From the NCBI RefSeq assembly GCF_910592395.1, contig NC_088309.1:15628599-15692598 (forward strand): a stretch of DNA of 64,000 bases, in the 5' to 3' direction. The notes under the pieces were generated by a model, which worked only from the letters and a program-made list of their open reading frames with translations, was not told the origin of the DNA and made no database searches. Below are positions 34,358 through 46,337 of this stretch, one piece after another (the first letter of the stretch is position 1; every line of letters starts with the position of its first letter). The position numbers were made by a program, and so were the translations under genes. This DNA comes from Lineus longissimus. Taxonomy: Eukaryota > Nemertea > Pilidiophora > Heteronemertea > Lineidae.

Positions 34358-35353
34358 CGTCGTCCGTTAGCAGGGCACGTTTCGTAACTGTTAGAGCTAT
34401 TGAGTTGAAACTTGGTACACATGTACCCTTATGTAATGACACCTTGGAGACCAAGTTTGGCCACCAGGGGGCCAAACGTTAAAAGTGAAAATATGCAATA
34501 TCTCCCTTAATAGTAGTCGGGAAATTTTGAAAAAAATATGGTAGGTACTTCTAGCAAAGGTGCATCATATATCCTCCGGGTTTTTGATTTGACCTCCTTT
34601 TCAAGGTCACAGAGGTCAAATGGTGTAAATTGGCCGTTAGGATGTAACGATGGCACGTTTCTAAACTGCAATGACTATTGCTACCAAATTTGGTACACAT
34701 TTACCCCTTAGTCAGGTGATCTCAGGGACCGAAGTTTGGTCCAATATGATTCACCACTTGACCACCAGGGGGCAAAATCCAAAAACCTTAAAAATGTGAT
34801 TATTCCTTAACTTCTTGCCCGATTGCCACCAATTTGATATCATGGGTACATCTAACCACCATACAGTATATGTCACACAGGTTTTTAATTTGACCTTCTT
34901 GTCAAGGTCACAGAGGTCAAATGGCCGTAACTATGGCACGTTTCTTAACTGCAATGACTATTGATCACAAATTAAGTACACATGTACCCCTTGGTCAGGT
35001 GATCTCAGGTACCGAAGTTTAGTGCGATCTGATTTGCCGTTTGGCCTCCAGGGAGGGGGCCAAATCCTAAATTCTTAAAAATGCCATCATTCCTAGTAAT
35101 GACTTGCCCGATTGGCACCAATTTTATATCATAGGTACATCTAATTCTAACAACCATTCAATGTGTCACCCGGGTCTTTTTTGATTTGACCTACTTTTCA
35201 AGGTCACAGAGGTCGAATGTACTGTAAATTGGCCATTTTGGGGAAATTGTAATTGCTTGGACCTACATCAAACCTAACACTACATGACACAATACCATGC
35301 TCTTTATCCATCTTTCCTCCACATGAGGTGAGCACAATGGCCCTGGCCATTTC
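34256..35353 (+). repeat. (GTC)n tandem-unit interspersed repeat, copy 2
   Basis: Starts TAGCTCACCTC with a perfect 9-bp hairpin (GCTCACCTC/GAGGTGAGC), then (CGT)n, then three ~280-bp units, and ends GGTGAGCACAATGGCC...CCATTTC. Nearly identical to copy 3 at 57745-58890 except for deletions of about 25 bp near 34460 and 17 bp near 34925. It abuts the 3' end of the Helentron fragment. Confidence 0.9.
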
Positions 35354-35377
35354 ATTTACTTTGGTCTATATTCCAAT

Positions 35378-37855
35378 TTATAATAAAGGTACAGCTACCG
35401 CAATCATTTTATGATCAGACCAAGTGGATTCTATTGTAGAAGTATGAAGATTGACCCTATTAGAAAATGCCATATCAATTAGTGAATTATAATCAGTAGT
35501 AATTTCGTTCACTAATTGTTGGCATCCTATTATATTGGAAATCATCTGCAAATGGTTATCATTTTTGCTATTCCAAATATCAACATTAAAGTCACCAACA
35601 ACAAGTAGAGGTTTAGTGAGGTCTATTTCTAATGCAATTTTACGAAGTTTTGAACATAGTTCTGTAAATGAACATGAAGGTGACTTGGACAGACAGATGA
35701 TTTGAAGGAAAAGTGTGGGTTTTGACAGCGAAATGCAGGAGGCTTCAAAGTTAGCAGTTGATACATGTTGAACAGTGCAGAACTCGGCAAGAGATGACAA
35801 TACATACATAGCTAAACCATGTGGTCTCCTTGCAGTACTATGACTAGTGTTTGTGCTATTAAGTTGATCATTTCTGAATAGTCTATAATTTGGGATGTCA
35901 AAGGTATCATTGTTGTCAGTGGCAATGAGGCGCGATTCTGCTACAAGAAGTATGTCTCCACTCATCATATGGTGATCAGCAAGTATATCATTCAAATGAA
36001 GATTCAAAGATCTTGTATTGTGAAAGATTACTTTCAGGTAGTTTTGTCCAAGTGATGAAGGAAGAGTATAATTCAGTTTTATGCACGATTTGTTTCGAAG
36101 CCGTTCCATTTCTTTAGTAACAATTGGATCAGTACCAATTTTGTCATCCTGCAAATTCAAAATGTACAAACCACTTATACTAGTGACTCTACTTAATGCA
36201 ACATAATGGACATGGTTTATTTTTCTCCTTGAACTCATGTCGACAACTACTTCTGAAAGAGAGTATCTTTGTGCTTTCCAGACTGTTTTGATGCACCAAT
36301 TGTAAATGGAAATTGAGTTTTAGTAACAGGTGTGTAACTTTTTCCACGATAAAATGTGCGCTTCACAGCAAAAATTGGAGTCCATTCTTTAGGAGTATCA
36401 GTTGAGAAAAATGGTTTGTATGTGGATCTGATAGATTTTCCTACATCTGGATCTTGGAATAACACCCACAGAATTGCAGGTTTGTCGAAATCATTCATGA
36501 ATTGTATTCTTTTCATTTCACACATTGTTCCATTTGCCAGCCCATCAGTAATATTTACATTGCATGTGACCATGTAAGGTAAGCCAATTGCATCTGATAG
36601 TTTATTTACTAAACCAGCGGTTACAGAAGGATCATCAGGTATTCGTTCCACAATAGTTTGCTTAACTTCATCACTGAAGTCTGCTAGCACTGTATCTACA
36701 GCTTTGACAATTACTTTATCTGTTAATGCATGATCAAAGACAAATTGGTTGTGCTTTGCAACTTCATGTTTTGTGCAATACAAGTGTAATGCATTTTGTG
36801 GATAATCAGGATCATTTTTGGAAACTACTCTCGATTTTAATATAGTTAGGTCATCTTCGGTGTTTTTGCCTTCTCTTAATCGATTGAGCAGTTGTGCATA
36901 ATTCATGTCATCTTTTGGCGCATAATTTCAGTGAGTTCAAACATTTCAAAATGACAGTCATTTTCAATGCCTTCATCATCACTACATGTATGATCGGATT
37001 CAGAATGTTCATTCTGATTTTCATTGTTGAAATCAAAGTGTTGACCACTCCATAAATTTGTTGCCAAGTCTTTATAATCAACAATTTCACCTTTGACCTG
37101 ATCTGAAAAAATCCACTTATCCATCACATGATGAAGTTGGTACAAATCTCCAAAAGCAATGATGTGAACTCCACCAAATGGATCTTTATTATCTTTCAAT
37201 TCTTGTAATCTAAGAGACAGGAATGGGAACATTTTTCGGCCAACCATACTTATTTCATCAATGATCAGAACAGATAAATGTCTGTAGTAGGTAATATATT
37301 TTTCACTTAAATTTTGTGGAAGTTTTGTGTATTTTAACCCTTGGTTTGGTAATATATGAAAAGCAGTGTGCAGTGTTGTACCATGAATATTGTATGCAGC
37401 TGTCCCAGTTGGAGCTGTTAAAAGAATGCGACAGTCTTCTGGATCATCACCAGCATCAGTACATAAGCACCGCAATAAACTTTGGTGAATAGCTTTGATA
37501 GTGACACTCTTGCCTACACCAGCACCACCTGTCAAAAACAAATGTAGATTTTTTGATGATGTTTTAATGTGCTTTAAAACATATTTGAAAATGGTACGCT
37601 GTTTTTCATTTAAATTTCTGACCAGCTGGTGAAAGTCTTCGTCATGGATTCTACCTGGTAGTTTATCGAAATTATGAGATTCCTTTTGAGGATGTAGTCC
37701 GATATCCACTCCAATATCATACGTTCTCATTTGTTCACTGTTAGCAGGATTAAAGAAAGCCATATCCTCAGAATCATGAATGGTTTGACTGGCATCTTCA
37801 GCTTCAGTGTGCATGTTATTTGGTGCAATATCACCATATGATTCAGTGTCATGCT
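35378..37855 (-). pseudogene. Helentron helicase-endonuclease fragment (copy 2), two frameshifts
   Basis: Minus strand. 37855-36903 encodes the N-terminal helicase half with Walker A GGAGVGKS, PTGTAAYNIH, Walker B LIIDEISMVG and GDLYQL. 36906-36290 and 36290-35378 encode the rest, ending in an AP-endonuclease-like domain (IFHNTRSLNL, AESRL, VVGDFNVDI, WSDHK). Compared with the copy at 57-64 kb, an A5 run reduced to A4 near 36915 and a second 1-nt loss near 36290 break the frame. Rep and all upstream parts are missing; the sequence stops at an LTR remnant near 37855. About 70% protein similarity to copy 1 by eye. Confidence 0.85.
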
Positions 37856-38131
37856 GGGATCGTACATCATAAATGGAGCTGACGAATCACATTCTTTTAT
37901 GTAGTTTATTCACCACAAGAATCCTAACAGCGGTGCACTTCACGGCAAAGGTTGGATGACCAGCAAGATAACACCGAAACTCAAGGGAAACTCAAGCGTG
38001 GCCGACGGAGGTCCGCGCACTTCTGATGGCTTGACCCAGTTATACCTTGACCAGCATCCTTCCACGTGGTCACGTGACAGAGGGTCCTAATGCTGAGGCT
38101 CCTCATGGAGGGGTCTAAACTATACATAACA
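37855..38131 (-). mobile_element. LTR remnant with polypurine tract
   Basis: On the minus strand the sequence starts TGTTATGTATAGTTTAG directly after CAAGGGGGA (38132-38140), the form of a polypurine tract before a 3' LTR. It has AATAAA at about 37906-37911 and ends near CAGCA at the Helentron junction. No gag-pol lies upstream. Confidence 0.5.
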
Positions 38132-38140
38132 TCCCCCTTG

Positions 38141-40858
38141 TTCAAATTACGGACTTGATTAAGACAATAATAGTTTAGACTTAAAGCAAGAACAAGTTGT
38201 TTTAAAATCTTTGGAAGTGTTTATACATTCCGACCACTGAGGCATTCAAACTTCCAAAGCGTTTATACAGATAATCGGAAACAGGGATACCGTGCTTGAT
38301 AGTTTAAGTAATAAAATTTAAGATGCTGAGCTAATGTCAACTAAGTTTAACAGAGTCAGAGAATGCAGTTCCACAGTGGAACATAATTAAACTGGTCATC
38401 CGAATACATCGAGATAGTAGACACAAAAGCACAAGAAAGCGAGCACAGCTAGCCTGAAATGAAATGGTTAGTTATGCAGGGCTTAGTATCACTACTATAA
38501 TCTTAAAAGGATTGGCCTTGTTCCAAAAAAATGTTGTAAAAAAAATTTGAAAGAAACAATTTGACAACAGACATTGCCGAAAGATGAGAAATTTCTACTA
38601 AAAACTTCTCAAAAGTTTGTACAAATTCACCAATAATTGCACAAAGTTTAATTTTAAACACAGTTCTGCGTGAGAACAACAACAATGATAATCAAAGAAT
38701 GCACTGTCATTCTAATGTCTATGCATCAGTGTAACCATAGTGACTGTGTACAAATGTATGGTGGCTATGGCTAATGTACACAATGTACTTTAAGGAATGT
38801 CAATATTGACATCACATGACTTTCCTGGAACTGAATCCTGGAAACAACATTGAGTGCATTGTTAGACAGAATTTTTGGCACTTGGCCCAAATAATGCAAT
38901 GAAAAAAATACCAAAACACTATGCTTCAAAAATATTACACACTAATACTCACAAATCCACAAACACGCTTTATAGTGAGGCGATATGATGCTACGTACTC
39001 AAATTACCATTAAAAATTGGCCATTTATTTTTAATGAAGTAATTATGATATTTTTATTCAGTAGTTGGAGCACACCTGTGTGTACTTTCGATCCTCATAT
39101 ATGACCGAGCAAAGCTTTGTATACGCACAGGTATCAAGGCATTGACTTGAAAAGTTATGACTCCATTGTTCACTAATAAAACTACTTTTTTGTACTGAAC
39201 TCTGAATAATGAGCACTCCTCGCACACAATTGTGGAAGAAGAACAACCATATAACCACAAAAGGCAAATTTAAAACTAACAAAAACCTGATGGTTTTCTC
39301 ACCGATATGAATACCTTGAAGATTATACACATGCATGGTTTCTCTACCATATGAATACTTGTATGCACCGTTGTAAATATTGTATCACTTACAAAGAATA
39401 CAGGTGCTTGATCAAGTTTTGAGGCGATCCAAGACATCTGACTCGATTGTCTGGATCCAGGATGGCTTCAACTACTTGTGGGCAGTTGATATCACACTGC
39501 GGATCCCACCAAAATCTGTATGTCTTGGGACAGACAATAAGAGATGTATGTTGGCTCCTTTGAACCCAGCTCTTTTAACAGTATACACAGCCTCAGAAGA
39601 TGGGGCATTTTCTAAGACCTTTAACAATGTTTGTTGTTGCTGATCAGAGAGTTTGCACGGTGCAGCAAAACCATTGTTGTGTTCCAAACATTCCGCATAA
39701 GACTCCAAATCCAAAGGATTTGCCTTAGCATAGAATATCATTTCACAATCCTGAGCGGAGGGAGCTGTTGACCAATCTCATCTATGAAGTTGTACTTAGT
39801 AGTACAGTTTGTCGACTTGCATGACCGCCAGACCCCGTTAGCGAAAGATGAGCAAAATAGGTGGAATGCCTCTCAGCTGGATGTTTATAATAGGTCAGAT
39901 AAGCTGATTGATTGCACTCCAAGGCCTTCCTCCTAGACATCTGCTATTGCACTACAGACACCACCTGCTGTGTTAGGTTTACCTGTCTTACTGGGTTCAT
40001 TACACTTGGTGCAATATGGGTATGTGGATTAGTGGATTAGATCAATGCACTCAATGTGTTGCTGAATTCGTGCCATGAATTGTTATATAATGTTATATAA
40101 TGATGAGTCATGGATTGGTCAAGGAACAGTTGCTTCAATGATTGTGATGCAGAGAAGCAGTGTATGCTTCTGCATTGGTTTCTATCTGATGTCCATGAAA
40201 TTTCGTTCAAAGTCACTCTACAAACCCTTGGCAGATTTGAAGCAATATTCCTGTTTGTCACTGTTACAATACACCTTGGGATTTCACCCCAGACTGACCA
40301 TAAAAGGCCAAGGTCTGCATGGTCTGTGTGTTAACAGAACAGGTAAAGATGAAACAGCATGCTTCATGCTAAACTGGACATTGCATGATAGGCAGTATAT
40401 CCACACCTGATGCATTGCAATTTTTTTAGCTTAAGTTGAAATTGGACGGATAGTTCTGACCTGGCTACAGGGAGTCTGTGTCAGTAAGTAGGCCACGCAA
40501 TAGCATACATTATATAGGCCGCAGGGATGTGTACTATTTTCAAGTTAGGTCGAGATAGAGGCAAGGCTCCTCTCCTAAGAGTAAGAGTGGGGGTGGTCAA
40601 ATTCGGATGGATGACAGTGAGCCCAGGGTAATCTAGTTGTACCCCATTCTGTCCCACCGCTTTGCACACGATCGCTCTTCGAACAATATTGTTTAAAGCC
40701 TTCAAGGCCCTTACGTCATTATTGTTTACAGGCCTAACTTGAAAAGCAAGGTACATGTTTTAACCAGTCTGATTAAAAACTATGAAAAAAAAGGAAGGTT
40801 TTTTTCACATAGGCCTACTATAAACAAACAGTCCAAAAAAGCAGTTACATCCTGCACC
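38141..40858. other. mostly non-genic stretch
   Basis: One minus-strand frame at 39472-39741 (AECLEHNNGFAAPC, LSDQQQQTLLKVLENA) has a protein-like composition but no recognised family and no clear splice sites. Otherwise nothing was seen. Confidence 0.4.
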
Positions 40859-40867
40859 ATGATCAAC

Positions 40868-41809
40868 CAAGGAGGATACCGCGGTGACGTCACATCACGT
40901 GATCCCGACCCATATTAGGGATCGCTATGGCCAATCAGATTCAGTCTACTGACAGCACCAGCACTGAACACATCTCCACGTCTCACTGTCCGGTGCGCTC
41001 CTGTACACAAAAACACCAATATACATGAAATATTGCAATACCTAGTATGGATTCTTCCTGTGTAGAATAAAATTTACAGAGCAGATTAACTTCCACGAAT
41101 AAAAAAGACGTTTGGCGTGGCCAAAGTGCGGAAATAATGGGAAATAATGTCTCCGCTAAAATACACTAGGCAATGCACTACGCGATACACGGTAGAGATG
41201 CAGTTGAGTTTGTTATTGTTTTGACTTAGAAGCCCGCCCATATCATAATATATTCATGTATTCATGAAGTATGAACTCATTTCTGTCCCATACAACTCTA
41301 AGAACAGTCAATTTCTCCTTAAATCATCACCGAAACCGCGATATCCGCAGGAAGATTTCGTTCTAGTGTCCGAAAATGCATGATCTTACAGGGGCGCTAA
41401 CTCGACAAATAGAGGGGATCTATGGGGATCTATGCGAGTTTTAGGTATTACAGGTCTCGAACTTGTAAAATCTGTAAACATGCCTCCAAATCCCATTATG
41501 ATAATGAAGAGATTGCCCCATATCTGGGAGACGGTTTTGAAACCATCGCTAATTTTGGAAGATCGGTGCCGGCTATTTGGTTTAAAAAACCCATATTTTT
41601 CCCCATCAAAACAGCACTTTTCATTATTCAAATGATAGCTTATTGTCTGAAGACTTATTTCATAGCAGAAAAGTACTAATAACTCTGATTTGATGCGAAA
41701 AATCTAACTTTTTTGATGACTTGATTTTCCCTTGGCCGTGGATTGAGTTTGTTTACAATATGCAGCGCCATCTTGGAAAAGCCGTGACGTCACCGCGGTA
41801 TCCTCCTTG
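40868..41809. mobile_element. 942-bp MULE-like MITE with 9-bp target duplication
   Basis: Perfect 26-bp TIRs start CAAGGAGGATACCGCGG and end in GTGACGTCAC. The 9-bp sequence ATGATCAAC flanks both sides (40859-40867 and 41810-41818). There is no significant ORF. The TIRs contain the TGACGTCA palindrome. Confidence 0.9.
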
Positions 41810-41990
41810 ATGATCAACTACAATATTGCAATATAGAAACAAGCATCAGACAGGACCAATCAGGTCTTCATCTGAAGCATTGCCATTAGGCCTACATTGA
41901 GTACACTCTGATTTTGTCAGATGATGTGCCACTTACAGGCAGGAGTAACGATAACAAATTCCGTAACACCTGCTGTGGTAGGTCAGCCAG

Positions 41991-43157
41991 GGGTAGTTGT
42001 AAAACAAGAAACACAGAAACGAAACAGAAACACAGAAACGCAGAAACGAAACGCAGAAACGAAAATCAAACGGGTTTTCATAAAAGTTGGAATCAAGCGG
42101 CACGCCGATACTTTCCTTGCCCAATCCGTTGTTATTGTCGTTTAAAAGTAAAATCTGAGGTTGGTGGGTTGCGGCCAGCCGGAATGCAATAGAGTTGTTG
42201 AGGGGATACATGGAGCAACTTGGGGGGGGGAGGGGAGGGGGCGGCACGATATGGGTGAAGTCTTTTGAGGTGGTGGTGTAGTACTTCGGTAGGTTCGATT
42301 CGATTCCTACAGCATGTTATTTTAAATGAAGGTGCAGTGCAACATCTTGCCTTGTGGTGTTCAATTTACATGAAGTACCAGGATCATCCTACAAATCCCG
42401 TCTGATGCAGCACTAAATACAAGGTACGGTACCAGTACATGGGTGAATCATTTCGACGTTATGTGAGACGTGAGAGACCAATTTTGGCGACTAGAATAGA
42501 GTAAAGTGGGGGGGGGGGGCGGGCACTAGACTTGGACTTGGAGTAACTCAATCTTGCCTGCCCAGCTGCTGCCTTTAAATAGTCCCTTTAAATATCTGTT
42601 TATGTTAATGAGGTTGCAGTAGGGAAGTTCAGCCCAGTGTCGTGCACAGGCCATGGAATGTACAAAAGAACAGGACTCGCTATTCGAAGGGCTATTTTCT
42701 ATTTACGCCGTGTAGTACATACATGTAGTGTATTGGGGAGGTCAGTGTAAATAGAAAATAGTCCTTCGAATAGAGAGTCATGTTCTATTGTACATTCCTA
42801 GCAGGCCTATGGTCGTGTTCTGGTCATTGGTCATGCCGACTTACTGGCGGCTCATATCGATCATAAAGTCCTCATGCCCTACAGATGGTGGATCGGCAAG
42901 GTCAGGGGCACGATCAAGGCCGGATGCTGCCAATCTGCGCACACGTTGATGAGGCTAAAAGGGGTATTGGGAAATGAGCATTCCTCCTTCCATTCCGACT
43001 GAATACCAGTTTTAGTTACACCCGCGTTCGCGGCCACAACCATGGCAACAAGATGGAGTCTGTAGACCAGAATTCGCCACAAGACTGGTTTCTGCGTTTC
43101 GTTTCTGTGTTTCTGTGTTTCTGTTTCGTTTCTGTGTTTCTTGTTTTACAACTACCC
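41991..43157. mobile_element. 1167-bp MULE-like MITE with 9-bp target duplication
   Basis: Ends start GGGTAGTTGTAAAACAAG and continue into GAAACACAGAAACG tandem runs, in inverted orientation, giving TIRs of about 65 bp. GTCAGCCAG flanks both sides (41982-41990 and 43158-43166). It is inserted in the C-terminal end of the Gypsy integrase frame. No transposase is encoded. Confidence 0.9.
42655..42798. repeat. Foldback hairpin nested in the MULE-like MITE
   Basis: Two 52-bp arms (42655-42706 and 42747-42798) with GGAATGTACA and TATTCGAAGG blocks are inverted, with about 5 mismatches and a 40-bp loop. Confidence 0.85.
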
Positions 43158-45067
43158 GTCAGCCAGACATGCCATAGGCTAGATTGCGCTAATCTCTGAT
43201 CACGCCTGATTACCCTAATAACAACATCATCGGGCAATTCAAAGAGAAACTCCAACCTCACGGCCTCAATGCATTTGCCTTTGCAACCTGAGGTTCGCTT
43301 TTTGACCTTCGTTAACGGGATCTGGCTGTAATGGACCTCAGTGTTCTCATTGGACCTCAAAGCCTGTCGCAATTTCTGCAAATTGCTGATGTTCTCATGA
43401 TCCGTAGCTTTCAAGAATGCTGGTTTTAACCGGTTGAAGTTAAAAACATCCTTCAAAATTCTACCTTCCAAGTCTGACAAGATGTAGTGGGTGCGATCAA
43501 GAACCTGATGAATAACGAAAGGACCTACCCAAGACGCAGTGAATTTCTTTGCGTTTGCAGTCAAGGAGGAGCTGGATGATTCATGCAGATAAACCAGTTG
43601 ACCTTGTTCATAAACCTGACACTTATGAAGCTTTTGAGCAACCTTCTGATTCTGAGTTTGTTGTTGATGCTCTTGCAGCTGTAACATTAGCTTAGAGACA
43701 TTCTGAAATTTGTCTTTCAGATGTTCAATATACTCAGATTGCGAGTGTGACAATCCCAAGACTGGTTTGAAATTTAGTCCGGTAATGTCTGTGGGTTCAC
43801 GCAAGAAGACACGGTAGAATGGGCAATGACCACCGAGGTAACTGGAGCAGAATGAGTTGAACGAATACTGAGCAACACTGTAATAGCGAACCCAATCTTG
43901 TCCATATTGGCTGAGATTCACCTTGATCAAATTGGCAATTGACTGAATTTGACGCTCAACATGAAGAGAACCATGATTCCCTACTGAAATGATTTTCTGA
44001 GAGATGTTAAGAGTTTCACACAACAAAGTAATGATCTTGCCGGTCAATGATGTCGCTGCATCACAGATAATGACTTCGGGAATACCAAAATCACACAGAA
44101 CACGCTGAATGAGAACTTCAGCTATTGTCGCTGCCTCTAAATTCTTTAGGGGCACACAGACAATAAAACGAGTTGCTGCACAACTTACTACCATCAAGTG
44201 ACGGTAACCTGATCTGGACGGAACCATTGTTATGAAATCAAGTGAGATTGTCTCAAATGGACAATATCTCGCAGGAATCCGCTCATGGTATGGTCTGTCC
44301 TTGTCGACTTTCCCTTTGAATTGCTGACAATTGCTACATGATTGAATATATGAAACAATCCTCTGGTAAGCTTACATTGACGGAAAGTAATATGACTTGC
44401 GCAGTGTCAGAAATGTGCGTACACAACCTTGGTGATTGGCGGTAACGGAGTCATGATATCGGCTGATGAGTGGATCAATAAACTTTTCAGGAACAGCGAG
44501 TTGAAAACAGTACTTACCATCACTATTTGCTGGGAAGAATAACCGAAACAAGATATTGTTGCACAACAAATACTGTTCAGACCTAAGCATGATGGACCTA
44601 GCAGATTTCTTGTCGGCTGGGAGAATGTTGTGAGCAAGATAGTCGAAGATAGGCTTGAAGAATGGTGACGTCTGTTGGGCAATGCGAAACTGTTGACCGT
44701 CAAATGGCAAATTGTAATCCCGAATGACCTTACGCTTGATGACTTTTAGCACTTTGTTCAGTTCAGCTTGATTAGGTATGTGGCTTGCAGTCATGCGATC
44801 AATCTGTGGTACTAATGGCTCAGGTGTTAGCAAAAATTCCGGTGGACACTGTTTGATGTGTTCTTCCTGAACTTGATCATTCTTGTTTATCACTCTGTCA
44901 ACCAATCTTGGCTCTGGTACTGTAATATCAGCTGGCTGGGCCTGTTGTTGGACTCCTGGTGGTGGCATCATTAGTCTCGGGGTCCTGGCAGGACTGGCTT
45001 GGCGTCTGGGTGGCCGGGGTGCAGGAACAGGTCTTGGTTGAGGGACGGGCCTGGGAGGCGGTGGCAC
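43158..45067 (-). pseudogene. Gypsy integrase
   Basis: A Pro-rich linker opens the frame, followed by the HHCC zinc-binding domain (RYHDSVTANHQGC and later C-x2-C). The core domain has D in LDFITM, D in IICDAATSLTG and E in SLHVERQIQ, then a C-terminal chromodomain-less tail (GPFVIHQVLDRTHYIL). One TAA at 44372-44374 breaks the frame between the zinc domain and the core. The tail is cut by the MULE-like MITE at 43157; its original stop would be at 41933. The catalytic triad is still readable. Confidence 0.8.
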
Positions 45068-45875
45068 AGGATGATCTACCCTTTGTTGCTGGACTTGGAT
45101 TCACAGCTGGACGTCCGTCTTTGAACAATGGTGCAACGGGTATTGCATTTTGTCGTGCAAAGGACCTGGTTACGGGTCTTGTAGGAGCACTTACAGTAGG
45201 ATAAGCACAATCTAGGCAACCAAAATGACAACTGTCTGAACTACAGAATTCAAGATGCTGAGACCTGGGCACATGACATTCTTGGGCTGGGAATGCAATG
45301 GGCATGATGCGATCAAATTGATCATCATCATCCAGTGGTGCTCTTGACAAGAAATCACTGACAACTAGATCTGTACCTTTCTTATAAGCCAACTCAAATG
45401 AATAATGAGACAATCTCTCAAGAAGCTTTTGTAAGCGCATTGTACATGGCTCACTCTTACTCTTCACAATCTGAACGAGACTACTGTGATCAACATATGC
45501 TAAGAAGGAATGTGACTGCAAAAGATAACGAAAAGCTGTAATATTGATGTACAGGCCGAATAACTCGAGTTCACTGACTGAATATGCTGCTGCGGCTGGA
45601 GGAAGACGCTTGGAATAGTACGCAATGATACGTTCTTTGCCTTGAACCCTTTATGCCAAATATGAGCCTGTGGCTATGCGCGATGTGTCTGAATACAGAA
45701 CAAACTGACCTTCTGGTGCTGGGGCACACAGAACTGGGGGTGAGGTAAGAAGTGTAACAGAAATGTAATTGAAATGTAATTGGGAGAGCCATGATAAGGA
45801 CAAATACCAGTTTAAGATTGAGATTTTTCCGAGAGGGGCAGACTGTGAAGCGCTTTTAAGATCAATTACTGACAA
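44928..45875 (-). pseudogene. Gypsy RNase H region
   Basis: GQFVLYSDTSRIATGSYL and YYSKRLPPAAAAYSVSELEL are the RNase H-like block after RT. LAYVDHSSLVQIV and LQKLLERLSHYSFELAYKKG continue it, with DFLSRAP at the end. A TAA at 45651-45653 interrupts the frame. A 1-nt frame change in the Pro-rich region near 45065 separates it from the integrase frame. Confidence 0.75.
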
Positions 45876-46334
45876 AACTTTACAGTTTGAACGACCTAAA
45901 CGAGCTGGAACACTTTATAGGCTGACAAAATTTTGATTGACAGTTTTGCAACGACTATTCAAATACCTGAAATCACTGACTATCCTCTTGTCAGTTGTAC
46001 CCTTTTTGCCAATCAGCATGACCGGGCTGCTGTAGGCAGAACAGCCTTTCTTCAAGATACCAAGATTTACCAGCTTATTGAACTCGTTGTCAATTTGCTT
46101 GCGATTTTTCTCTGGGATAGGATACGGGCGGACGAAAAATGGACTGTCATCCTTCAATTGGATGTCCACTTCAAAATTGGGGCACGTGCCAATTTCGCTG
46201 TATAGGCTGAATGCCTCTTTGTTCCGTAGAAGTAGCTCATACAAGTGCTGCTTCTCATCCGCACTAAGAGTGCTACCTTGCAGGGAGATTTGCTGCTCAA
46301 TTATATCCTGGGGTGACAACTTGGAGATGGGATC
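45830..46334 (-). pseudogene. Gypsy reverse transcriptase with catalytic core deleted
   Basis: The N-terminal RT fingers are clear: VRPYPIPEKNRKQIDNEF, LGILKKGCSAYSSPVMLIGK and RIVSDFRYLNSR. After a stop at 45915-45917, VLSVIDLKSA (RT motif with the first catalytic Asp) is present. The next recognisable sequence is already near RNase H. The YxDD box and the rest of the palm are missing, implying an internal deletion of roughly 0.5 kb. This copy could not encode an active RT. Confidence 0.8.
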
Positions 46335-46337
46335 ATC

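Noticed and set aside
34260-34482. Arg-rich ORFs over (CGT)n tracts (also at 30.1 and 57.8 kb)
   Set aside because: They are translations of a trinucleotide repeat inside an interspersed element.
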